Below are positions 5,429-11,171 of a stretch of DNA of 13,734 bases, piece by piece. The stretch spans positions 1 through 13,734 of the forward strand of contig JACZTW010000069.1 in assembly GCA_022573485.1 (NCBI GenBank), given 5' to 3'. The translations under genes were made by a program, and so were the position numbers. Within the stretch, counting starts at the first letter, position 1; every line of letters begins with the position of its first letter. The notes under the pieces are model-generated. The model had not been told where the DNA came from. It made no database searches and was given only the letters and a program-made list of their open reading frames with translations. This stretch comes from Planctomycetota bacterium. GTDB taxonomy: Bacteria > Planctomycetota > Phycisphaerae > UBA1845 > CAIVHJ01.

Positions 5429-6022
5429 ATGGTGAAACATACGCAGCAGATCGATTTGATGCCCGGCTCCCTCGCCATCGCTCCGCCGAAGTCGAGGGCG
5501 GTTGTGGCCGGTGTCGGCGTCGGGTTGTTTTGCCTGTTGACGATCCTGGGCGCCATGGTCCGAGTTCCGCTGCCCGGCACGCCCGTGCCGATGACGCTGC
5601 AAACGGCGGTGGTCTTGTTTGCAGGCGTGGCGCTGGGCGCACGATTGGGCGCTTTCAGCCAGTTGCTCTATCTGGCGATCGGGCTGGCCGGTGTTCCGGT
5701 GTTTGCCGATTCCGGCGCGGGGCCGCAATATGTCTTTGGCGCCACCGGCGGATACTTGCTCGGTTTTGTGATCGTTCCCATCGTCGTGGGTCGGCTGACG
5801 GCCCGGTCGAGCGGTTTGAAGCCCACGCTTGCGGCGGCTGCCGTGGGCACGATTTTGATTTTCACCCTGGGCGTGGGCTGGTTGGCTATTTCGACCGGCA
5901 GCGTCTGGACAGCCCTTGAGCAGGGCCTCTTGCCGTTCTGGCTCGGGGCGGTTCTGAAGTGCGGTCTGGTGGTGGCGGCGGGTTCCATGCTTGGGCCGGC
6001 GTGCCGAAAGGTGTGGCGGTAG
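5429..6022 (+). CDS. bioY: Biotin ECF transporter S component BioY
   Basis: A 197-residue integral membrane protein with about six hydrophobic helices. The BioY core is clear: VPLPGTPVPMTLQTAVVLFAGVALGARLGAFSQLLYLAIG (46-85), GVPVFADSGAGPQYVFGATGGYLLGF (88-113) and a terminal PFWLGAVLK (169-177). BioY binds biotin for uptake, alone or with an energy-coupling module (EcfA/EcfT or BioMN); no such module is in this window. The family usually has Gly-Asp-x-x-Lys near the C-terminus, with Asp and Lys near the bound biotin. Here the Asp position is Ala174 while Lys177 is kept. The N-terminal 20 residues precede the conserved part, so a later start is possible, but ATG 5429 is the first after the leader structure. 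The gene is wedged between rpsL and rpsG. Confidence 0.92.
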   Translation: MVKHTQQIDLMPGSLAIAPPKSRAVVAGVGVGLFCLLTILGAMVRVPLPGTPVPMTLQTAVVLFAGVALGARLGAFSQLLYLAIGLAGVPVFADSGAGPQYVFGATGGYLLGFVIVPIVVGRLTARSSGLKPTLAAAAVGTILIFTLGVGWLAISTGSVWTALEQGLLPFWLGAVLKCGLVVAAGSMLGPACRKVWR

Positions 6023-6038
6023 TTTCGTGCGAGTGATT

Positions 6039-6099
6039 GTAGCGGTCGGCCTCCGTGCCGACCGTCTGCGAAACGGCCGACACAGAGGTCGGCCGCTAC
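6039..6099. repeat. Intergenic palindrome between bioY and rpsG
   Basis: GTAGCGG at 6039-6045 pairs with CCGCTAC at 6093-6099, and the pairing continues inward with G-U pairs (GTCGGCCTC with GAGGTCGGC). Two inner hairpins, GTCGGC/GCCGAC and CGGCCGA/TCGGCCG, are also possible. The right arm (6074-6099) matches 9470-9495 at 22 of 26 positions. It follows the bioY stop by 17 bases and may end that transcript; it ends just before the rpsG -35 box. Confidence 0.65.
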
Positions 6100-6105
6100 G
6101 GGGAG

Positions 6106-6134
6106 TTGCAGCGGATTTGAGGCGTGTGTATAAT
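6106..6134 (+). promoter_or_regulatory. rpsG promoter
   Basis: TTGCAG (6106-6111) and a perfect TATAAT (6129-6134) are separated by 17 bases, the best promoter in the window. Transcription would start near 6141, giving rpsG a leader of about 63 bases. Its presence shows that rpsG does not depend on the rpsL promoter. Confidence 0.8.
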
Positions 6135-6203
6135 GTGTTGCCGGGTTATGGCTGGCACCGACACCGAGGAATCTTGATCTAGCAAGAGGAAAACGAGCGA
6201 ACG

Positions 6204-6677
6204 ATGCCGAACAAGTACACAAAATCGAAGGAACAGCTCAAGCCGGACCCGCAATTCAAGAGCTTGCTGGTCAGCAAGTTCGTCAACTGTCTGATGTGGG
6301 ACGGCAAGAAGAGCACGGCCAACCGCGTCTTTTATGATGCGCTGGACATCATCAGCAAGCGCATCAAGGACAAGACGCCCTTCGAGGTTTTCGAGGCGGC
6401 GGTGGAAAACGTCAGGCCGAACATCGAAGTTCGTTCCAAGCGCGTGGGCGGCTCGAACTATCAAGTGCCCCGGCCGGTGAACCGCAAGCGGCAGCAGTCG
6501 CTGTCGATTCGCTGGATTCTGGAGGCGGTGCGCAAGGTCAAGGGCAAGCCGACCTGCGAGAAGCTGGCCAAGGAGCTGATGGACGCGTTCAAGCGCGAAG
6601 GCGCCGCCATGACCGTCCGTGACAATGTTCACCGTATGGCCGACGCCAACAAAGCGTTCAGCCACTTTGCGTGGTAG
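6204..6677 (+). CDS. rpsG: Small-subunit ribosomal protein S7
   Basis: The 157 residues match bacterial S7 in length (about 156) and in its landmarks: DPQFKSLLVSKFVNCLMWDGKKSTANRVFYDAL near the N-terminus, NVRPNIEVRSKRVGGSNYQVPRPVNRKRQQSLSIRWIL in the middle (the GG.xYQVP turn) and DNVHRMADANKAFSHFAW at the C-terminus. S7 nucleates assembly of the 30S head and contacts the E-site tRNA. AGAGGA lies 13 bases before the ATG, a rather long spacing. It has its own promoter and terminator, and fusA and tuf do not follow. Confidence 0.98.
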   Translation: MPNKYTKSKEQLKPDPQFKSLLVSKFVNCLMWDGKKSTANRVFYDALDIISKRIKDKTPFEVFEAAVENVRPNIEVRSKRVGGSNYQVPRPVNRKRQQSLSIRWILEAVRKVKGKPTCEKLAKELMDAFKREGAAMTVRDNVHRMADANKAFSHFAW

Positions 6678-6705
6678 CCGCGCGGGACTTTTTTCTGATT
6701 TACCA

Positions 6706-6737
6706 AACGCCCTCGACTTGTCGAGGGCGTTTTCTTT
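6706..6737 (+). terminator. rpsG intrinsic terminator
   Basis: A perfect 12-bp stem (AACGCCCTCGAC/GTCGAGGGCGTT) with a TT turn at 6706-6731 runs straight into TTCTTT. It starts 28 bases after the rpsG stop and is the clearest terminator in the window; it would isolate rpsG from the transporter gene. Confidence 0.85.
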
Positions 6738-6901
6738 GCGCGGGGCGAGCGTGTGATCCGAATCCGCGGACCGATTGCGGGATCGGCGGTGCTGCTAAGC
6801 GGCAAGCCACGGGCCGAGTGAATTGCTTTCGGGGAAGTGGGGCCTGAGGCCCGAAACCGAGGAGCGCTGAGCCCGCGCGGCAGCGCCATTGGTGCCGGAC
6901 T
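6738..6901. other. Non-coding DNA between the rpsG terminator and the transporter promoter
   Basis: The whole gap 6678-7007 is 330 bases long and has no credible gene. Apart from the terminator and the promoter listed separately, it has a small GGGCC-TGA-GGCCC hairpin near 6841-6853. It also has a GAGCCCGCGCGG block near 6870 that is identical to 368-379, another hint of dispersed intergenic sequence. Confidence 0.5.
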
Positions 6902-6929
6902 TTGCAGATGCCCTGCGGTGTGGTAGATT
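6902..6929 (+). promoter_or_regulatory. Candidate promoter of the peptide-transporter gene
   Basis: TTGCAG (6902-6907) and TAGATT (6924-6929) are separated by 16 bases. The expected transcription start near 6936 gives a leader of about 70 bases ending in AGGAG nine bases before the ATG at 7008. Confidence 0.55.
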
Positions 6930-7007
6930 CCCGCCCAGACCGCCGACCGGCCTCACCGGGCCCGAGGCCCTATCGCATCCTCCTCCAAAGAACAGGAGTT
7001 CGACCCA

Positions 7008-7907
7008 ATGACGGAAACTAAACCCAGCTTCGCTGAGCAAGTCAAGAGCTACCCAAAGGCATTCTGGGTCGCCAACACCATGGAAATCTTCGAGCGCATG
7101 GCGTGGTACGGGTGGTTCACCGTCATGGCGGTGTATGTGACGGGCAGCGTGGCGACCGGAGGGCTTGGTTTCTCTACAGAGTTGGCGGGGGCGCTGCAGG
7201 GCATCGTGCCATTTTTCCTTTATCTGTTGCCCGTGGTGACCGGCGCCTTGGCGGATCGTTATGGCTACAAGAAGATGTTCATCATTGCCTATTTGGTGAT
7301 GATGGTCTCCTACTATTTGCTGGGGCAATTTCACACAGTGCCCACTTTTTTCATGGCGTTCATGTTCGTGGCCGTCGGTGCGGCCATCTTCAAGCCTGTG
7401 GTTGTCGGGACGGTCGCGCGGACGACCAATGAATCCAACTCTGCCACAGGTTTCGGCATTTTCTACATGATGGTCAACGTCGGCGGCTTTGCGGGGCCGA
7501 TCGTGGCCGGCCTCGTTCGAGGCAAGGGTTGGGAGTACGTCTTTATGGCCTGCTCCGCATGGTCGGCACTGAATTTGCTCATTGTCTTGTTTTTCTACAA
7601 GGAGCCGGCCGTACCAGGCGCAGAACAAGAGAAGCGATCCCTACGCCAAGTCGGGGACAACATGGTCGAAGTGCTCGGCAACATGCGTTTTTTCATTACT
7701 GTGTTTACAGTAGTGTTCGCCTTGATGTTCGCCAACCTCAACGTCTGGTGGTTTGCGCATTTCACGTGGACATTGCCTGTTCTTCATCCCTGGCTGGCTG
7801 GTATTGAATTTTGTTTGGGACATGATCTTGCCGCCCGGCAGCGGCGACCCGGCCCAGCCCGCCTCGAAGGGGAGAATCTTTCTGTTCAAGAGGATGCACT
7901 GCAGTAA
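7008..7907 (+). CDS. POT/PTR2 family transporter, N-terminal part (frame broken near 7770-7795)
   Basis: The first 255 or so residues are the N-terminal six-helix bundle of a proton-dependent oligopeptide transporter of the major facilitator superfamily. E26-IF-E29-R30-MAWYG matches the ExxER(F)xYYG motif that couples protons in this family. GALADRYGYKKMF is the MFS loop 2-3 motif, and six hydrophobic helices follow in order. After TM6 comes a charged linker and then the hydrophobic stretch FFITVFTVVFALMFANLNVWWF. This corresponds to the first of the two extra helices (HA/HB) that bacterial POTs have between the bundles. The last 45 or so residues of this frame are out-of-frame junk: the family sequence continues one base later in the frame of the next entry. 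AGGAG lies nine bases before the ATG. The substrate is unknown; the family imports di- and tripeptides and related compounds. Confidence 0.85.
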   Translation: MTETKPSFAEQVKSYPKAFWVANTMEIFERMAWYGWFTVMAVYVTGSVATGGLGFSTELAGALQGIVPFFLYLLPVVTGALADRYGYKKMFIIAYLVMMVSYYLLGQFHTVPTFFMAFMFVAVGAAIFKPVVVGTVARTTNESNSATGFGIFYMMVNVGGFAGPIVAGLVRGKGWEYVFMACSAWSALNLLIVLFFYKEPAVPGAEQEKRSLRQVGDNMVEVLGNMRFFITVFTVVFALMFANLNVWWFAHFTWTLPVLHPWLAGIEFCLGHDLAARQRRPGPARLEGENLSVQEDALQ

Positions 7908-9342
7908 TTGGCGATTCGCGTTGTTCTTGCTAATCATGTCCGGGTTCTGGACTTCTTTTAACCAGATCTTCTACACCATGCCGGAGTACCTTCGGGACTT
8001 CACTGAAACTCGGCCGCTGGTCGAGAAGGCAAGGTGGCTCGAAACCACAGCGGCTTATGAGTGGCTCTTCGGAGTGGTCGATCCGAATAATCCCGATGAA
8101 GGACTCACGAGCAAGCTGGCGACGGTTAGCCCCTCTGAACGAGATGAGCTTATCGCCAAGGTGCAAACGCTCAAAGACGCCCTAAGCGGAGATCAGCGTG
8201 CCTTGCTGTCTGCCATTCCGCGGGAGCGCTTTGACCAGTTATTGGAGGCCGCGCCGGTGGCGCTCCGGGACGCTATCGACGCCGCGATGGAATTGAAGGA
8301 AGAGGATCACGACCCCGTGGCGGCTTTCGGTGAAATGATCTTGTCGTTGGAAGATTCGCAAATCGAGCAGATATTCGCAGTCGCACAGGCGGAACTGGGC
8401 ACAGACTGGCGTGAACAACTGGAGCGCGAAGCCAAGGAGAGTTCTTCCGAGAAGCTCCTGCACAGCAAAGTGCGCATCTCGCCTTCGGCGCTGCAACCGT
8501 ACCTGGCCATGGAACCGCAGGTCAGCGCCGAACAGTTGAAGTTCCTCGGAGAAACTGTTGAACAGCTCGCGGCCGCAAAGCGAGCGATGGCGGAGTCAAC
8601 GGACAACATAGAGGCACCGGCTCTTCTCAAGAAGATGAAAAAGCAATTCGAAGCCGCCCAGCCCCCTTTGCGCGAGCAGGGAATGACCCTGCTCCCGATC
8701 CAAATGGCCAGGCTGCTGCTCGAGGATTTCGATGACACTTCGTCTCTGATCGATGCCGCTGCTGAGAAAGTCCGGGCCAACGAAGTGGCCAATCAAATCA
8801 TTATTGCGGGCAGGCAGGTCAACCCGGAATACATAGTGAACATCAATGCCGGCGCGATCGTGCTTTTCCAGGTCTTGATTTCGCTCTTGATGGGGAGGTT
8901 CCACAGGTTCACGACCATGATCGTGGGCATGTTGATTGCAGCAGTGGGTGTCGGGCTATCGACCTTCGCCGGTGCGGAAGGCTTGATCAGTACGGGGGGC
9001 CTGATTTGGATTGTGGCGGGTGGCATCTTCGTTTTCTCGTTCGGCGAGATGATGGCCAGCCCGACCAGCCAGGAATATGTCGGGCGCATTGCACCGGCGG
9101 CGAAAAAAGCGCTGTACATGGGTTACTACTTCATCGCGGTTGCACTCGGCAACGTCTTCGCCGGCATCCTCAAAGGTGAGTTGATGTCCAGGCTGGCCTA
9201 CGACATGAACCGGCCTGATTTGATGTGGGCGGCGTTCGGCGGGATCATGCTGCTGACGGCGGTGGCTTTCCTGTTGTACAACAAGTTCGCGTTGCCGAAG
9301 GACGCGGCTCAGAAGTTGGTGCCGGGCGATTCGCGTTCGTAG
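7753..9342 (+). CDS. POT/PTR2 family transporter, C-terminal part with a large soluble insertion
   Basis: This frame continues the transporter: FFIPGWLVLNFVWDMIL (second linker helix), then TM7 with FWTSFNQ, typical of POTs. Residues 84 to about 355 of this frame (roughly 8002-8817) are a hydrophilic, mostly helical, Glu/Ala/Leu-rich segment with no match that I recognise. TM8 (YIVNINAGAIVLFQVLISLLM) and the rest of the C-terminal bundle follow, including the family's 'FGEMMASPTSQEYVGRIAP' and 'MGYYFIAVALGNVFAG' blocks. The POT topology puts TM7-TM8 on the periplasmic side, so the insertion should be a periplasmic domain of about 270 residues. The ATG at 7753 is only the first in frame; the natural start is 7008, and removing one base near 7770-7795 gives one protein of about 777 residues. 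It is either a recent pseudogene or a sequence error. Confidence 0.85.
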   Translation: MRISRGHCLFFIPGWLVLNFVWDMILPPGSGDPAQPASKGRIFLFKRMHCSNWRFALFLLIMSGFWTSFNQIFYTMPEYLRDFTETRPLVEKARWLETTAAYEWLFGVVDPNNPDEGLTSKLATVSPSERDELIAKVQTLKDALSGDQRALLSAIPRERFDQLLEAAPVALRDAIDAAMELKEEDHDPVAAFGEMILSLEDSQIEQIFAVAQAELGTDWREQLEREAKESSSEKLLHSKVRISPSALQPYLAMEPQVSAEQLKFLGETVEQLAAAKRAMAESTDNIEAPALLKKMKKQFEAAQPPLREQGMTLLPIQMARLLLEDFDDTSSLIDAAAEKVRANEVANQIIIAGRQVNPEYIVNINAGAIVLFQVLISLLMGRFHRFTTMIVGMLIAAVGVGLSTFAGAEGLISTGGLIWIVAGGIFVFSFGEMMASPTSQEYVGRIAPAAKKALYMGYYFIAVALGNVFAGILKGELMSRLAYDMNRPDLMWAAFGGIMLLTAVAFLLYNKFALPKDAAQKLVPGDSRS

Positions 9343-9365
9343 TTCGGTTCGATCGGGAGCGATGT

Positions 9366-9495
9366 GGGCAGTGTGCCACGGCTCTGTGTGCCGTGCTGAC
9401 CGACTCCAGAGCACCGCCGACACGGCCGTGACACACGATCGCACTGCTCAAGAGCAGTGGCACACGGCACGGCCGACACGGGGGCCGGCCGCTAT
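9366..9495. repeat. Compound palindromic region between the transporter and the DNA glycosylase
   Basis: Contains CACGGC/GCCGTG (9377-9395), a perfect 8-bp stem CACTGCTC/GAGCAGTG (9442-9459), and a right end (9470-9495) that matches 22 of 26 bases at 6074-6099. Short blocks such as GTGTGCC and GGCACAC recur within it in both orientations. It occupies almost the entire 174-base gap and would form several alternative hairpins downstream of the transporter stop. Confidence 0.65.
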
Positions 9496-9516
9496 CGTTC
9501 GCGATTGGCAGGCAAT

Positions 9517-10158
9517 ATGGGTTTGTATAAAGACGCCACGTTTGTACGCAAAGCGAAGCGGGCGCTGTCGGCGGCGGACGACCGCATGGCGCAGATCATC
9601 AAGAAGGTCGGGCCGTTCAAGCCCGGCGTGGTCGCAAACGCTTTCCAAGCATTGATTCATTCGATCGTTCATCAGCAGCTCTCGATGAAGGCGGCCCGCA
9701 CCATCAGCGGGCGCGTGCTGGATCTGTGCCCGCGCCGCCGACTGAGTCCTAAGGCAATCATCGCGGTGACGGATCAGCAATTGCGCGGGGCGGGCCTGTC
9801 GCGCCAGAAGGTGACGTACGTCCGCAGCGTGTGCGATCATTTCCTGAACGGTCGGCTCAAACCGCGCCGGCTGGCCCGCCTGTCCGATGAGGAAGCGATC
9901 GAGCAACTGGTGGACATTCGCGGCGTGGGCGTGTGGACCGCCGAGATGATTCTGATATTCACGCTGCAAAGGCCGGACGTCTGGCCCGTGGATGACCTGG
10001 GCCTACGGCACGCCCTGAAGAAATCGTATCGCATTCCCATGACCGCCAAGCGCGATCGGCTGATTCGGGCCGGCGAGAAATTTCGCCCCTATCGCAGTGT
10101 GGCCTGCTGGTATCTGTGGAGCAGCCTGGATACGGGTATCGTGCCGGGGTTCGACTAG
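9517..10158 (+). CDS. DNA-3-methyladenine glycosylase II (AlkA-like, HhH-GPD superfamily)
   Basis: A 213-residue soluble protein of the helix-hairpin-helix-GPD base-excision repair superfamily, which cleaves the glycosidic bond of alkylated bases. SIVHQQLSMKAA (about 49-60) is the conserved 'IVxQQLSxkAA' block. LVDIRGVGVWTAEMIL (131-146) is the helix-hairpin-helix, and DVWPVDDLGLR contains the catalytic Asp160, equivalent to Asp238 of E. coli AlkA. The protein is shorter than AlkA (282 residues) because the N-terminal TBP-like domain is absent, as in many short AlkA-type enzymes. ATG 9517 was chosen because the frame upstream (from 9457) runs through the palindromic region; AGG lies six bases before it. 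Nothing in the neighbourhood suggests an ada-type regulon. Confidence 0.9.
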   Translation: MGLYKDATFVRKAKRALSAADDRMAQIIKKVGPFKPGVVANAFQALIHSIVHQQLSMKAARTISGRVLDLCPRRRLSPKAIIAVTDQQLRGAGLSRQKVTYVRSVCDHFLNGRLKPRRLARLSDEEAIEQLVDIRGVGVWTAEMILIFTLQRPDVWPVDDLGLRHALKKSYRIPMTAKRDRLIRAGEKFRPYRSVACWYLWSSLDTGIVPGFD

Positions 10159-10423
10159 CATGGCGGAGGCTTCCGGTTACTGAGCATTCGCGCAGGCTGT
10201 CTTCGACCCTGAGGCTCAGACCCGAAGGGAAGCCTGCGGCTCCTTGTCTGCTGCGGTCGGTGATTCCAAGCCGAGTGTGGGCAATTCTTAGGGAGGACGT
10301 GGGAGACGGCTGGTTTTCACGGGAATCTGCGGCGAGCGCAGCTAACGGGCAACTTTTTCGGTGCGTCTGGTCGATATTACCCGCGAGACGACACACAAAA
10401 TCATCTGTTTCTGGAGACATTTG
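10159..10423. other. Intergenic stretch of 265 bases with the second copy of the rpsL-leader element
   Basis: No gene is seen. It holds the palindromic element at 10187-10249 and, near the downstream gene, a GATATT box with a poor -35. A GTG at 10361 in frame with the next gene would extend it by 21 residues, but ATG 10424 has the better ribosome-binding site. Confidence 0.5.
10187..10249. repeat. Dispersed palindromic element (copy 2)
   Basis: Shares the outer blocks TTCGCGCAGGCTG and CTGCGGCTCCTTGTCT with 4805-4858 but has a different, longer core. In this copy CGCAGGCT pairs perfectly with AGCCTGCG, CTTCG with CGAAG inside that, and CTGAG with CTCAG at the tip, giving a nested hairpin. 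It follows the DNA glycosylase stop by about 30 bases. Confidence 0.7.
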
Positions 10424-11128
10424 ATGGGTAGGGCTTGCACCAATATGAAGTACGTGTGGGCAAGGATCTGCTTGGCCGGCGTTACGGTGGGCCTTCTCGG
10501 CCACATCGGTTGCACTCGGCCGGTAGACATCCCCATTGACGATTGTGGGGCCGTGACGATCGAGAGCGTCGATGCCAACGCTGCGGGAATGGATTTCATC
10601 ACCAGCGATTGCCGAATTGTCGGCGTCGAAGCGGGCGCCACCGCAGGGACGTTTTTGATCACCATCATCATCACGGAAGATGACGGCGGCATGCCCAAGC
10701 CGAGAGTGCTGTTCACGCTCGAAGTGCCCACGGAGGAACTTCCACTCGACATGCCGATCAGCCTGGAGCGCGCGGGAATCGATCTCGAAATACGATTGGC
10801 GCCGGCGGTGTACCAGGAAGTGGATCTCGAGAGAGAGGTGGCCGGCGAGGATATGCTCGGCCCGTTCTGGAGTTCGAATGAGGGTACGATTTCGTTCACC
10901 GAGCAGGCGGACAGCACTCTTCTCGGCGACTTCAATTTCAGCGCCGATAATCCATCCGCAGTGGATAATACTGCACTGGGCACGGTTCGGGTTCAGGGCA
11001 CGGTGATCTTGAACAACATTCTGACACTCGATACGCCTTGCGGCATGCAATCGTTTTCGATCGGCATGGTCACTCTGATGGGCCTGTGCCTGGTCCGCTT
11101 CGGTCTGCGGCGGCGCCCGGGGGGATGA
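10424..11128 (+). CDS. Exported protein of unknown function with a C-terminal Cys-TM-Arg tail
   Basis: ATG 10424 has GGAG seven bases upstream; ATG 10445 is an alternative that starts directly at the signal peptide. The N-terminus (MKYVWARICLAGVTVGLLGHIGC) is a signal peptide followed by a weak lipobox, because His occupies the usual Leu position. The protein may be a lipoprotein or may be cleaved by signal peptidase I. The middle is acidic and beta-rich (for example FLITIIITEDDGG and VRVQGTVILNNI) with no recognised domain. The last 27 or so residues are Pro-Cys-Gly, one hydrophobic helix and a basic end (FGLRRRPGG), the plan of C-terminal sorting signals of the exosortase/rhombosortase/MYXO-CTERM type. 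It is predicted to be secreted and surface- or membrane-anchored. It faces the REC-HDOD gene convergently, 43 bases away. Confidence 0.7.
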   Translation: MGRACTNMKYVWARICLAGVTVGLLGHIGCTRPVDIPIDDCGAVTIESVDANAAGMDFITSDCRIVGVEAGATAGTFLITIIITEDDGGMPKPRVLFTLEVPTEELPLDMPISLERAGIDLEIRLAPAVYQEVDLEREVAGEDMLGPFWSSNEGTISFTEQADSTLLGDFNFSADNPSAVDNTALGTVRVQGTVILNNILTLDTPCGMQSFSIGMVTLMGLCLVRFGLRRRPGG

Positions 11129-11171
11129 AAGCGCGGTACGCGTCGGCGGCACGCAGGTGTGGGGATTCGCC

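Noticed and set aside
4736..5728. Minus-strand open frame (330 codons) across rpsL and the start of bioY
   Set aside because: It runs antisense through rpsL, which is unquestionable, and has no family-like sequence.
9959..11152. Minus-strand open frame (397 codons) across the glycosylase end and the exported protein
   Set aside because: Antisense shadow; Arg/His/Ser-rich translation without hydrophobic core pattern or motifs.
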